From: Lachnospiraceae bacterium UBA4338
Lineage (GTDB): Bacteria; Bacillota; Clostridia; Lachnospirales; Lachnospiraceae
NCBI GenBank assembly: GCA_002393735.1
Contig: DGTK01000015.1
Coordinates: 1-64,000, forward strand
Direction of reading: 5' to 3'
Length of the DNA stretch: 64,000 bases
A model generated the notes under the pieces. That model saw only the letters and a program-made list of their open reading frames with translations, was not told the DNA's origin and ran no database searches. Position 1 is the stretch's first letter. Each line of letters opens with the position of its first letter. Position numbers and translations under genes: made by a program. Below are positions 50,111-59,471 of the stretch, in pieces.

Positions 50111-51676
50111 ATGAGCAAGAAAAAAGATGTAGAACTTACAAGAGAAGAAAGAGCAAAAAAACAGAAAAGAAAAAGAATCTTACTTATAGTAGGAGGAGTA
50201 TTATTATTCTTCTTTATCGTAATTGTTGTGGCAGTAATTATTATTGCAAAGAATATTTCCAATTCTTTTGCATCAGGTGCTGAAGTAGAGAAGATGGAAG
50301 CAAGAGACATTCAGTCAAGCTTTACAATTGGCGGTACAATCCAGAGTGATAATACAGTTAATTTAACAACCCCTTCGGCTATTTTGGTTGCTGATGCAAT
50401 TCCGGTTGGTACTTTTGTTAAGAAGGGTGATCCTATCTTAGTATTTGACAGAACATCTTTTGATGAAGCTTATACACTTGCAGATGTTCAGGATACAATC
50501 TCCATGAATACATATTTATCTTCAATGGAGAAGATGGATGATGCGCTTACAAAGTTAAATGCAGCACAGGCTGATGTTAATAAATATACAAAGCTTGTTA
50601 ATGAGCAGCAGGCATTAGTTGACAGCCTTAAGGCTGGTATGACTGATACAGATCAGAGAATTGCACAGCTTCAGAGTAAAATCGCTATCGCCTCAGCTGA
50701 ATATAAAGAATATTCGCTTTACTGTGAACCGCTTAATGGTTTAAAAGGACCTGGTGAGTCTCCTTATGGTATGACACAGGAGGCTATGCAGACATACCAG
50801 ACTTATGCAGATCAGAAAGCGGCAGAAATAGCTCAGGCGCAAAGAGAACTTGCTGCAATTCAGGATGGTATGGGTAATGTTAACCAGACAACACAGTTAA
50901 CAGAAGCAAATACAAAACTTGCTGAATATAAGACTGAACTTGCTACTGCCAAAGGTAAAGTAGAAAGTTATGAAGCGGCAGCCGGTAATGAATATGACAG
51001 AGAGAATGTTCTTCTTAATGGTCAGATTACACAGATAAATATTGGAAAAGGAACAGAGATTCTTGATAATTATGCAGATGGTATTGTAAGAGCTCCATAT
51101 GATGGCGTGCTTATTGCACTTACAACAACAAAGGGCAACTATACAACTCCAAATACTACATTCGCTACTTTTGCAAGTCTTGATGATGTAAGTCTTCTTG
51201 TAAGCCTTACAAAGAAGGATTTGGACAGCCTTGATGTTGGAGATAAGGCTTCAATCAAGATTCTTGATAAGACTTATGACGGTGTTGTATCACAGGTTAA
51301 CAGAATGGCAACAACAACTGCCAATGGTACAACAAGTATCGGTGCAATTGTAGATATTAAGACACCGGATGATGATATTTATATCGGTCTTGAAGGCAAG
51401 GCTACAATTACAACTGCTGATGAAACAGGAGTTAACAGTATTCCAATTGAAGCCCTTAATTCAGACAATGATGGTGATTATGTTTATGTAGTTGATAATA
51501 AGATGACAGTTTCAAAGAAATATATTGAAACAGGTATTTCATCAGCAGATTATATTGAAGTTAAGAGTGGTCTTGATGAGTCAGACTGGGTTGTAACATC
51601 ATATACAATCGAGCCTATGGAAGGCGAGACACTTGTTGTAAGTACACCAGAGTATCTTGAGCAGATAGGACAGTAA
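50111..51676 (+). CDS. Membrane-fusion (HlyD/MacA-like) protein
   Basis: 521 residues. One N-terminal helix (about 20-45), then a barrel-sandwich hybrid/lipoyl domain, a long coiled-coil hairpin (about 130-300; LNAAQADVNKYTKLV and AQAQRELAAIQ), and beta-barrel domains (about 330-480). It is the periplasmic-adaptor type protein that in Gram-positive bacteria extends from the membrane outward and works with MacB-type permeases. It starts at the base after the ATPase stop codon. AGGAGGAAT overlaps the ATPase stop. Confidence 0.9.
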   Translation: MSKKKDVELTREERAKKQKRKRILLIVGGVLLFFFIVIVVAVIIIAKNISNSFASGAEVEKMEARDIQSSFTIGGTIQSDNTVNLTTPSAILVADAIPVGTFVKKGDPILVFDRTSFDEAYTLADVQDTISMNTYLSSMEKMDDALTKLNAAQADVNKYTKLVNEQQALVDSLKAGMTDTDQRIAQLQSKIAIASAEYKEYSLYCEPLNGLKGPGESPYGMTQEAMQTYQTYADQKAAEIAQAQRELAAIQDGMGNVNQTTQLTEANTKLAEYKTELATAKGKVESYEAAAGNEYDRENVLLNGQITQINIGKGTEILDNYADGIVRAPYDGVLIALTTTKGNYTTPNTTFATFASLDDVSLLVSLTKKDLDSLDVGDKASIKILDKTYDGVVSQVNRMATTTANGTTSIGAIVDIKTPDDDIYIGLEGKATITTADETGVNSIPIEALNSDNDGDYVYVVDNKMTVSKKYIETGISSADYIEVKSGLDESDWVVTSYTIEPMEGETLVVSTPEYLEQIGQ

Positions 51677-51682
51677 TATCGA

Positions 51683-52912
51683 ATGGGACAGGCTGTAGAA
51701 TATATTAAAATTGCATTTAAAAGTATTCTTGCCAACAAGATGCGTTCACTTCTTACCATGCTTGGTATTATTATTGGTATTTCCTCAGTTATTGCCATAA
51801 CAGGTCTTGGTAACGGTGTTAGTGATTATGTTGAGGATTCTTTGACCGGCTCTTTCGCAGGTCAGATTCAGGTTGTATGTGTATCTGAATCTTTCACCAA
51901 AGAAGATGTGGATAAGGTTATTGATTCCGTTCCGGGTGTAAAAGTATTTACCATGGAGCAGCATACTTACGTAACTTCTTATTCCAAGAAAGGCCGTTTT
52001 CAGACATGGCTTACTTACTGCCATTTTACCAATGCAAACGCAACGCCTGATCAGGGATTTGTTTCGGGCAGGTATTTTAACGAACATGAGTATGACAGTA
52101 ATGCCAGAGTCTGTGTAATTCTGGAGAATTCTGCCATGAATCTTTTCGGAAGTACTGATGTTGTAGGTAAAACCATTGAGGTGGATTTTGGAACAGGTAA
52201 TGAAGAGGAATTTGAAATCGTCGGAGTAAGAGAACTTAACAAAAGTACAGCTTACGAGACATACTACTATGATGATGTTGAGATGGATATTCCTTATAGT
52301 ACCTATCTTGATATTATGGATTATGACGAGGAAGATTACTATATTTCACAGCTTCTTCTGATGGCTGATAATACAGACATTCAGGAGGAAGTTGTGGATC
52401 AGGTTGTGGCTGTTCTTAACAGAGCACATGGTTTTAAGAAATCCGATCATGATATTCAGATTGTTGATATTAACAGTTATACAGATAATATTACAAATAT
52501 TGTTGGATATGTAACTTTATTCATCACTTTCGTTGCGGCCATCGCTCTTTTCGTTGGTGGTATCGGTGTTATGAATATCATGCTGGTTTCGGTTACTGAA
52601 AGAACCGGCGAGATTGGTATTCGTAAGGCTCTTGGTGCCAAGACAGGTTCCATTATATGGCAGTTCCTGGCTGAGTCTGCGATTATATCGCTAATTGGTG
52701 GTGTTATTGGAATAATTATTGGATATTTGCTTGCGATGGTTCTTGCATTTGTTGCAGGTAAGATTGCACAGATGTCAATACATTCATCCATTGACTTAAT
52801 GACGGTACTTGTAGTAGTAATATTCTCTACTGCAATAGGTATATTCTTTGGTATTTATCCGGCTTTGAAGGCGGCTAAATTAAATCCGATTGAAGCTTTA
52901 AGACAGGAGTAA
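51683..52912 (+). CDS. MacB/FtsX-type ABC permease, first
   Basis: 409-residue permease with one N-terminal helix, a large extracellular MacB_PCD domain (about 50-260), and three C-terminal helices with ERTGEIGIRKALGAKTGSI, the FtsX-family coupling motif. It pairs with the second permease (52915) and the ATPase to form a heterodimeric exporter. It lies 6 bp after the membrane-fusion gene. Start ATG 51683 has only a weak ribosome site, so translational coupling is likely. Confidence 0.92.
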   Translation: MGQAVEYIKIAFKSILANKMRSLLTMLGIIIGISSVIAITGLGNGVSDYVEDSLTGSFAGQIQVVCVSESFTKEDVDKVIDSVPGVKVFTMEQHTYVTSYSKKGRFQTWLTYCHFTNANATPDQGFVSGRYFNEHEYDSNARVCVILENSAMNLFGSTDVVGKTIEVDFGTGNEEEFEIVGVRELNKSTAYETYYYDDVEMDIPYSTYLDIMDYDEEDYYISQLLLMADNTDIQEEVVDQVVAVLNRAHGFKKSDHDIQIVDINSYTDNITNIVGYVTLFITFVAAIALFVGGIGVMNIMLVSVTERTGEIGIRKALGAKTGSIIWQFLAESAIISLIGGVIGIIIGYLLAMVLAFVAGKIAQMSIHSSIDLMTVLVVVIFSTAIGIFFGIYPALKAAKLNPIEALRQE

Positions 52913-52914
52913 GA

Positions 52915-54171
52915 ATGAGACAGATTTTAGAATATTTTAAAATTGCATTTTTCAATCTTAAAGCAAATAAGATGAGAACTTTCCTGACCATGCTGGGTAT
53001 CATCATTGGTATCGGCTCGGTTGTGGTTGTTGTGTCATCAGGTATGGGCGTTAAGAAAAGTCTTGAATCAGAAGTATCTTCTTTAGTTGGCTCATATGTG
53101 GACATTTATGCTCAGACTGATGATATTACCTTAAATGATGATGACTTTGAAGCTATTAGTAAGATTCCGCATGTTACCGGACTGGGAAGACAGTATTCGA
53201 CACGTAACGCATCAGTGGAAACAAGCAGCAAGTATTTTAAAGCACAGGTTACTTATGAGTCAGCCAACTTCCAGGAGTATAACAGAGCGAAGCTTGTTCA
53301 GGGACGATTCTTCACGGAGGATGAGGAAGAAAGAGCAGCAGCAGTCTGCATTATAGATGAGGAAGATGCAAAGGCCATATTTGGACACAAGTCGGTAATT
53401 GGTTATAAACTTGATGTGACAATTATAAATACCACTGAAGAATATGTAATAGTTGGTGTAAGAGAGCATAAGGGTGCCGGCCTGGATGGGCTTTTGTATG
53501 GTATAAGTGGTTCACAAGAAAGAACTGTTACTCTGGAAGTTCCATTTAATACAGTCCTTGAAAAATGCGTGCCGGAACATCTTGTAGATACTTTTACAGG
53601 CGGCAGTGTATCTTTACTTGTTGATGATATGGAAAATGGACCTGAAGTAGGTAAAAAAGCCATGAATCTTCTTAATAAGAGACATCATGTTGTTGAGAAG
53701 GATAAAGGTTTTTCATATTATGAGATGTCATTCCTTACAGAAACAGTCAGCAGTACACTTTTGATTGTAACGCTGCTTATCAGTTTTATCGCGGCTATAG
53801 CGCTTCTTGTTGGTGGTATAGGCGTTATGAATATTATGCTAGTTACTGTAACTGAGAGAACAAAGGAAATTGGTATCAGAAAAGCTCTTGGAGCCAGAAC
53901 CAATTCTGTTATGCTTCAGTTCTTAATAGAGTCAGGTGTTATTGCACTTGTTGGTGGAACAATTGGTCTTGTTGGCGGATATACCTTGTCAGTCGTAGGA
54001 TGTGCAATAGTTTCAAAGTTGGTTGGAAGCTTCCACATCGCGCCTGATTTTAATCCGTTCTTTATTCTTGGAACCATGGTATTTTCCATGGGAATCGGCA
54101 TATTCTTCGGAGTTATTCCGGCAAGAAAGGCGGCAAAATTAACCCCTGTGGATGCCTTGCGCCATAAATGA
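52915..54171 (+). CDS. MacB/FtsX-type ABC permease, second
   Basis: 418 residues, the paralogue of the previous gene with the same layout: N-terminal helix, external domain (about 50-275), three C-terminal helices, and the motif ERTKEIGIRKALGARTNSV. The 2-bp gap and AGACAGGAG upstream inside the first permease gene indicate co-translation. Two different permeases in one operon imply a heterodimer. No peptide or bacteriocin precursor gene was found near it to indicate the substrate. Confidence 0.92.
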   Translation: MRQILEYFKIAFFNLKANKMRTFLTMLGIIIGIGSVVVVVSSGMGVKKSLESEVSSLVGSYVDIYAQTDDITLNDDDFEAISKIPHVTGLGRQYSTRNASVETSSKYFKAQVTYESANFQEYNRAKLVQGRFFTEDEEERAAAVCIIDEEDAKAIFGHKSVIGYKLDVTIINTTEEYVIVGVREHKGAGLDGLLYGISGSQERTVTLEVPFNTVLEKCVPEHLVDTFTGGSVSLLVDDMENGPEVGKKAMNLLNKRHHVVEKDKGFSYYEMSFLTETVSSTLLIVTLLISFIAAIALLVGGIGVMNIMLVTVTERTKEIGIRKALGARTNSVMLQFLIESGVIALVGGTIGLVGGYTLSVVGCAIVSKLVGSFHIAPDFNPFFILGTMVFSMGIGIFFGVIPARKAAKLTPVDALRHK

Positions 54172-54209
54172 TATTAAAAAGGAGTTAAGATTGCATAGAG
54201 GCGAAGAAA

Positions 54210-54830
54210 ATGAAAAAATGTGTAATAGTCGGTGGCGCCGACATCAACAACTACGAATATATCAAAACTTTAATATCGAAAGATGATTATATAATATACT
54301 GCGACAGCGGGCTTAAGCATATGGATAAATTAGGGCTTAAGCCTTCTTTGATTGTCGGGGATTTTGACTCTCATGACAATCCTCATATGGATGTGGAAAC
54401 CATTGTGCTTCCTGTGGTTAAGGATGACACAGATACGGTATATGCGGCTAAAGAGGGAGTAAAGAGAGGGTTCGAAGATTTTGTTTTAATTGGAGTAATT
54501 GGGGGAAGGCTTGATCATTCGCTTGCGAATGTGTCTATACTTTTGTATCTTCGTGCAAATGGCAGGAGGGCGCAGATAATAGACGATTATTCTGTTATGA
54601 AAATTGTGGGTCAAAAAACAGAATATATTCCCGATAAGTATTCTTATTTTTCCCTTGTGAACATTACGGGCAAAGCAGAGGGTATAACCATAAAGAATGC
54701 CAAATACGAAATCCAAAATGCAGTCATTACCACGGATTACCAGTATGGGGTAAGTAATGAAATAACCCCGGGCAAGGTGGCCGAGGTTAGTGTTAGTGAT
54801 GGTGAGCTGCTGCTCATAATGGTTAGGTAA
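54210..54830 (+). CDS. thiN: Thiamine pyrophosphokinase
   Basis: 206-residue enzyme that makes thiamine diphosphate from thiamine and ATP. The N-terminal catalytic domain has CDSGLKHMDKLGLKPSLIVGDFDS (as two motifs, CDSGLKHM and VGDFDSH) and GVIGGRLDHSLAN with the conserved Asp/His. The C-terminal thiamine-binding domain ends near 206. AGGCGAAG lies before ATG. Convergent with the zinc operon. Thiamine diphosphate is also the cofactor of AepY. Confidence 0.9.
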   Translation: MKKCVIVGGADINNYEYIKTLISKDDYIIYCDSGLKHMDKLGLKPSLIVGDFDSHDNPHMDVETIVLPVVKDDTDTVYAAKEGVKRGFEDFVLIGVIGGRLDHSLANVSILLYLRANGRRAQIIDDYSVMKIVGQKTEYIPDKYSYFSLVNITGKAEGITIKNAKYEIQNAVITTDYQYGVSNEITPGKVAEVSVSDGELLLIMVR

Positions 54831-54926
54831 TCGCCATCTGGTGTGGCGTGGGCCGTGGCGGCCGAAAGCCGAAGGAGTGGCACGGCTGGGCTGGCGGGGC
54901 GCAAGAGGCGAGGCCGTGACGAAGAT
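54831..54926. other. G+C-rich convergent intergenic region
   Basis: About 96 bp, much richer in G+C than its surroundings, between thiN and znuB. It has repeated GGC-type words (GTGGCGTGGGCC, GGCACGGCTGGGC) that can fold in several short hairpins. It is a likely bidirectional end of transcription, but without a classical T tract. Confidence 0.4.
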
Positions 54927-55781
54927 CTAACGGCGAAGGGCGCCGATTATAACACAGATTAAAAAACCGACCATATCGACTGCAACAATTGTAGCACCCA
55001 CAGGAGTGTTGATTAAGATTGAAAGAATGATTCCTGATAAGGTGCATACTACTGAAAATACAGCAGAAAATATGGTTACTGATTTAAAACTGTTATATAT
55101 TCTCATGGCTGAAAGCGCCGGGAATATAATGAGCGCTGATACCAAAAGTGAACCCACAAGATTCATGGCAAGCACGATAATAACTGCGATTACAATGGCA
55201 GTTACGAAGTTTAGAATCTTCACTTTTGTACCAACCGCTTTGGCAAAATTCTCGTCGAAAGTAATAGCAAAAATATAATTATAAAGCAGTATAAAAAATG
55301 TCACTACAACAACGGAAAGTATAATACATAATATTACATTCCAGTTTGAAAGTGTCATTATGGAAGTACTACCAAAAAGCGTACTGCAGACATCTCCTGA
55401 AAGGTTGGATGATGTATTAAATATATTCATAAGAAGATAACCAAGTGCCAGTGCACCGACTGATATCATTGCAATGGCCGCATCTCCTTTTATCCTGGCA
55501 TTCTGCCCTGCGCTTAATATAACAATAGCGCTTATAACCGTAATAGGAAGAATAACATACATATTGATGGAACCAAGCCCAAGAACGGCTGCAATTGCCA
55601 TTCCACCGAAGGCTACGTGTGATAAACCATCTCCAATAAATGAGAGCCTTTTAAGCACCAGTGTGACACCTAAAAGCGAAGAGCAGAGCGCAATAAGCAC
55701 GCCTACAATCAAAGCCTTCTGCACAAAAGGTTTGGATAAATATAATGCTAAAACAGAAAGTGTATCATTCATGAGCTTCAC
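54927..55781 (-). CDS. znuB: Zinc ABC transporter permease
   Basis: 284-residue ABC-3-type permease with about eight membrane helices; GDGLSHVAFGGMAIAAVLGL near 52-72, LIFPALSAMRI near 215, and GATIVAVDMVGF near the end are family motifs. It overlaps znuC by 17 nt, which guarantees co-translation. It carries zinc (manganese is an alternative for the family) from ZnuA into the cell. Last gene of the zur-znuACB operon. Confidence 0.92.
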   Translation of the reverse strand: MKLMNDTLSVLALYLSKPFVQKALIVGVLIALCSSLLGVTLVLKRLSFIGDGLSHVAFGGMAIAAVLGLGSINMYVILPITVISAIVILSAGQNARIKGDAAIAMISVGALALGYLLMNIFNTSSNLSGDVCSTLFGSTSIMTLSNWNVILCIILSVVVVTFFILLYNYIFAITFDENFAKAVGTKVKILNFVTAIVIAVIIVLAMNLVGSLLVSALIIFPALSAMRIYNSFKSVTIFSAVFSVVCTLSGIILSILINTPVGATIVAVDMVGFLICVIIGALRR

Positions 55782-56469
55782 TTCCTTTCACATATATTTC
55801 CCCAAGATCTGATGCTAAATATTCTTCAGTTGTTCCATAATAAATCTTCGAGCCGATATGAAGAATATGCTTTGCATATCTTACGCAAGATAAGATATCA
55901 TGGGATATCATGATAATGCTTATTCCTTCGTTATTAAGCTGTTTAATAATATCATACATCTCAAGTGTAACCTTTGGATCAAGACCTGCCACAGGTTCAT
56001 CAAGAAGGAGCATCTTCTTTGTTGCGCAAAGGGCTCTTGCAAGTAAAACTCTTTGCTGCTGACCACCTGAAAGGTCGCGGTAGCAGTTGTTTGCAAGGTC
56101 ATCAATGCCAAGTCTTACCATGTTATCCATGGCAAGTTTCTTATCTTCTTTACTGTAGAAAAGTCTGCCTTTAAGTCTTGACTGGCAGCCTGATAAAACT
56201 ACCTCTTTAACGCTTGCAGGAAAGTCTCTCTGGACCTTAGTCTGCTGCGGAAGATAGCCAACCTCAGTTGCATTAATTCCCGGCATTTCAACTGTGCCGG
56301 AAATAGGCTTTTGAAGCCCAAGGAGAGTACGCATAAGTGTGGATTTGCCTGCGCCGTTTTCTCCAACAATGCAAAGATAGTCGCCCTCTTCAAGAGTGAA
56401 AGATAAGTCCTTTATAAGTATGGAATTGTCATAACCCAAAGTCAGGTCTTTTGCAATTAATTCTTCCAA
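55765..56469 (-). CDS. znuC: Zinc ABC transporter ATPase
   Basis: 234 residues. Walker A GENGAGKS near 37-44, signature LSGGQQQRV near 137-145, Walker B MLLLDEPVAGLD near 156-167, and switch His in ISHD near 193. Length and motifs match ZnuC. It lies 21 bp after znuA and overlaps znuB. Confidence 0.94.
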   Translation of the reverse strand: MEELIAKDLTLGYDNSILIKDLSFTLEEGDYLCIVGENGAGKSTLMRTLLGLQKPISGTVEMPGINATEVGYLPQQTKVQRDFPASVKEVVLSGCQSRLKGRLFYSKEDKKLAMDNMVRLGIDDLANNCYRDLSGGQQQRVLLARALCATKKMLLLDEPVAGLDPKVTLEMYDIIKQLNNEGISIIMISHDILSCVRYAKHILHIGSKIYYGTTEEYLASDLGEIYVKGSEAHE

Positions 56470-56490
56470 TTTTTTATCCTTTTAGCAAAA

Positions 56491-57522
56491 TTATTCTAAC
56501 GCTTTTTTTAGTATCTCGAGGTTGTCTGTCATAATCTGAAGATATGTTTTGCCGCCCTCGATATCAGTCTTATTTATGCCCTGCATTGAATCAAGCACCA
56601 GAATTTCCTGGTCTTTGTCTGTGGTATTTTCGATAATTGTTTTGGCAATTGACTCATCGCTTCCCTCAGTTACCAGAACAGTCTTAAGGCCCAACTCATT
56701 AACCTTATCAGATAAGAAAACAATAGTTTCAAAATCCGCCTCCGTCTCAGCACTGCATCCCGCAAATGCTGCGTAATAGTTAAGGTTATAATCATCTGTT
56801 AAATATCTGAATGGAAATCTGTCTCCAAATAAAATTGTATCTTTGGATGCGTTTTCTACTGCATCTTTATACTGATTATCAAGTGTCTTTAATGCAACAC
56901 TGTAATTAATGCAGTTGGCAAGATAAATACTTTCGTTTTCCGGGTCAAGTTCTGTCATTGCATCCGTGATTTCATAGATGATCTCTTCCGCATTTTCCAA
57001 AGATAACCATACATGCTCATCGTATTCGGTTTCGCCTTCTTCGGAATCTTCGTCGCCGGATTCTTCTTCCTGCATTCCTTCAACGATTTCTTCTTCCTTT
57101 ATATTTTCGCTTACAACATCAAGAAGATTGATGACTTTCATTTCATCATTGCCTGATTCTTTTAATACATCATCAACCCAGGCGTCTGATTCACCGCCTA
57201 CATATATAAAAAGATCAGCGTCTGAAATTGCAACTATGTCCTGTGCGGTTGGCTGGTAACTGTGAAGGTCCACGCCGTTGTCAGCAAGAAGCATCAGGTC
57301 GATATTGGCATCTGCATCCTTGATGATTTCTCTGGTCCAGTCATATTCAGGGAAGATTGTGGTAACAATCTTTATTGTTTCCTTACTTTCATCAGTTCCT
57401 CTTACCTCGTAGGTTTCGTGGCTTGATGCTGATGTATTATTGCAACCCTGCATCAAAAGAGCGCCGGCCATGGCGCCTAAAAGGGCGGTTATTATAAGTG
57501 ATTTACGATTTATTAATTTCAT
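56491..57522 (-). CDS. znuA: Zinc-binding lipoprotein of the ABC transporter
   Basis: 343 residues. Signal peptide and lipobox LLMQGC place the mature N-terminal Cys near residue 27. It has the cluster A-1 fold pattern: DLHSYQPTAQDIVAISDADLFIYVGG (His as first metal ligand), EHVWLS (second His), and later FGDRFPF. The usual His-rich loop is replaced by an acidic tract (EEESGDEDSEEGETEYDEH, about 140-160). ATG 57522 is chosen rather than an upstream in-frame start because the signal peptide begins there. Confidence 0.9.
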   Translation of the reverse strand: MKLINRKSLIITALLGAMAGALLMQGCNNTSASSHETYEVRGTDESKETIKIVTTIFPEYDWTREIIKDADANIDLMLLADNGVDLHSYQPTAQDIVAISDADLFIYVGGESDAWVDDVLKESGNDEMKVINLLDVVSENIKEEEIVEGMQEEESGDEDSEEGETEYDEHVWLSLENAEEIIYEITDAMTELDPENESIYLANCINYSVALKTLDNQYKDAVENASKDTILFGDRFPFRYLTDDYNLNYYAAFAGCSAETEADFETIVFLSDKVNELGLKTVLVTEGSDESIAKTIIENTTDKDQEILVLDSMQGINKTDIEGGKTYLQIMTDNLEILKKALE

Positions 57523-57565
57523 TATGATTCTTCTTTCTTTGTATTTGTATGTGTTGGTGCGAGGG

Positions 57566-57985
57566 TTAGAGCGCTGCGCAGTCCTTACATATTCCATAGA
57601 ATACGGTTCTCATTGGGTCTACTTTAAAGCCGTGATGCTCTGCGATATGCTCTTCAAACAGTGTAACTTCGTGGCATTCTAAGTGAATTATCTTGCCACA
57701 TTTCTCGCATTTTAAGTGGAACATCTGCTGGCAGCCATTTGCATCGCTCTGGCCTATGTACTCGTAGCAGGCGGAGGAGGTTTCGTCGATGTTATATTTC
57801 TTTACAACGCCTTCGCTGATTAATTTATCCAGCTGTCTGTAAATAGTTGTGGTTCCCACCTTAATGCCTTTGGTTTTGAAATACATATCTAGGTCGGCAA
57901 CTGTAAAATGACCGGGCCCCTTACTTTCAAGGAAATTAAGAATTTCCTGTTTTTGCTTGGTATTATATTTTGTCTTAATATCCAT
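57566..57985 (-). CDS. zur: Fur-family regulator, probably Zur
   Basis: 139-residue metal-dependent repressor. N-terminal winged helix (about 1-85, with TTIYRQLDKL as recognition-helix region) and a dimerisation domain with two structural-zinc pairs, CEKC near 94-97 and CKDC near 135-138, plus His ligands in HLKCEKCGKIIHLECHEV. It heads the znuACB operon, so the metal is probably zinc. PerR or Fur are alternatives. The box at 58008-58022 overlaps its own transcription start. Confidence 0.9.
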   Translation of the reverse strand: MDIKTKYNTKQKQEILNFLESKGPGHFTVADLDMYFKTKGIKVGTTTIYRQLDKLISEGVVKKYNIDETSSACYEYIGQSDANGCQQMFHLKCEKCGKIIHLECHEVTLFEEHIAEHHGFKVDPMRTVFYGICKDCAAL

Positions 57986-58007
57986 ATATAACTCCTAAAA
58001 ACAAAAA

Positions 58008-58022
58008 TGAAAATCATTTTCA
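58008..58022. promoter_or_regulatory. Fur/Zur-family operator box
   Basis: TGAAAAT-C-ATTTTCA, a perfect 7-1-7 inverted repeat matching 13 of 15 positions of the Fur-box type TGATAATnATTATCA. It lies downstream of the -10 box and over the likely transcription start of zur. Confidence 0.85.
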
Positions 58023-58029
58023 ATTCTTG

Positions 58030-58058
58030 ATTATAAGAGTTATTTTCTTAAAAGTCAA
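58030..58058 (-). promoter_or_regulatory. Promoter of the zur-znuACB operon
   Basis: On the minus strand TTGACT (58058-58053), 17-nt spacer, TATAAT (58035-58030). Near-consensus, directly followed by the Fur-type box. Confidence 0.8.
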
Positions 58059-58085
58059 GGAAAGCGGGGCGGATATTTTGCAAAC

Positions 58086-58114
58086 TTGCAAAAGAGGCGC
58101 AAATTTTATACAAT
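58086..58114 (+). promoter_or_regulatory. Promoter of the neuB-like gene
   Basis: TTGCAA (58086-58091), 17-nt spacer, TACAAT (58109-58114). Confidence 0.55.
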
Positions 58115-58150
58115 AGATAATGGTTTAAAAGGCGAAATAAAGGAGTGCGT

Positions 58151-59449
58151 ATGCAGGGACTTAATAAGGAAATAAATTTAAATGGAAAACTGATAGGAGA
58201 GGGACACCCGGCGTATATTATTGCCAGTATGGGCGCTAATCATATGGGTGATCTTGATGTTGCAAAAAGTATAATCAGGGCGGCTAAAGAGGCGGGTGCT
58301 GACTGCGTTAAGATTCAGACATATGAGCCGGAGACCCTGACTATTAATTGTGATAATAAGTATTTTAAGGATATGCCAAGCAGGGGAGAGACGCTGTATC
58401 ATCATTACAGTAAATGTTCCATGCCTCTTTACTGGATTGAGGAGTTGTTTCATGAAGCCAAAGAGGTGGGAATTGATATTTTTTCCACGGCTTATGATTA
58501 TCAGACTGTTGATTTCCTGGAAGATTTGGACAATCCGTTCTATAAAGTGTGCTCTTATGAGTTGACGGATCTTGATTTTATATTATATGCGGCGTCAACG
58601 GGTAAGCCTTTGTTTGTTTCCACAGGTATGGCTACCTGGGAAGAAATATATGAAGCGGTGGAAACCGTTATTGAGGGTGATGGCGAGGATCTTTGCCTTA
58701 TGATAAGCACGGGCGCTTTCCCGTCATCTACGTCGGATATGCATCTTGCGAATATCAGGGATATAAAGAATAAACTGGATATTCCGGTGGGATTATGCGA
58801 CCACTCCATCGGTTCAATCGGTGCGATTACAGCTGTTGCATACGGCGCAGATGTAATTGAGAAGAATATTTGTTTAACCAGAGATCCTGACAGTGCGGAT
58901 GCGCCTTATTCAATGACAGTTGAAGAATTTAAGGAGATGGTAGACTGTATCAGGGATGCAGAACGTGCCATCGGTGATGTGGAATATGGATGTTCAGAGG
59001 CGGATCAGGGAAGGTATGCTTTAAGGCGTTCACTCTTTGTAACCAAGGATGTTGAGAAGGGCGAATTTTTCACAGAAGATAATATTAGAAGTATCAGACC
59101 GGGCAACGGTATTGCGCCTAAATATTACAGAGATGTGCTTACCATGACGGCGGATATGAGTATTAAGAAGGGTACTCCTTTCTCCTTTGATATGGTTCAG
59201 CCGGGAGTGATTCTGGCTCTTTCTGATGACGAGGAATGTTTCCAGGGCCTGTTTAATGGCGACCTTTATCAGATATCTCATGAGGTTGATATTGATATGA
59301 TTAAGACGCTGGATCCTTCGCAGATTATTATTTATAAGTATAAATATGAAATTTCCGAAGAAATTGAGAAATTTATGGAGGGCAGAATTGCCAGGGTAGA
59401 ACGCGGCGAGGAAGCCAAAGCGATGATAATTAAGACTTTCTTTAATTAA
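58151..59449 (+). CDS. Sialic acid-type synthase (NeuB/PseI family)
   Basis: 432 residues. NeuB domain (about 15-275) with IASMGANHMGDLDVAKSII, GADCVKIQTY, and the metal-binding and PEP-site residues in STGMATWEEI and GLCDHSIG, then an antifreeze-like SAF domain (about 290-350; RSLFVTKDVEKGEFFTEDNIR and RPGNGIAP). It condenses PEP with an N-acyl sugar to a nonulosonic acid. The final 80 residues (after about 355) are an extension not seen in NeuB. AAAGGAGTG precedes ATG. No cytidylyltransferase or epimerase gene is near, so the exact sugar is open. Confidence 0.88.
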   Translation: MQGLNKEINLNGKLIGEGHPAYIIASMGANHMGDLDVAKSIIRAAKEAGADCVKIQTYEPETLTINCDNKYFKDMPSRGETLYHHYSKCSMPLYWIEELFHEAKEVGIDIFSTAYDYQTVDFLEDLDNPFYKVCSYELTDLDFILYAASTGKPLFVSTGMATWEEIYEAVETVIEGDGEDLCLMISTGAFPSSTSDMHLANIRDIKNKLDIPVGLCDHSIGSIGAITAVAYGADVIEKNICLTRDPDSADAPYSMTVEEFKEMVDCIRDAERAIGDVEYGCSEADQGRYALRRSLFVTKDVEKGEFFTEDNIRSIRPGNGIAPKYYRDVLTMTADMSIKKGTPFSFDMVQPGVILALSDDEECFQGLFNGDLYQISHEVDIDMIKTLDPSQIIIYKYKYEISEEIEKFMEGRIARVERGEEAKAMIIKTFFN

Positions 59450-59471
59450 GAAAGGCTTAAATGGGAGTAAG

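Noticed and set aside
49193..54171. Bacteriocin export cluster
   Set aside because: The ABC genes are MacAB-like, but no precursor peptide, peptidase domain or modification enzyme is next to them.
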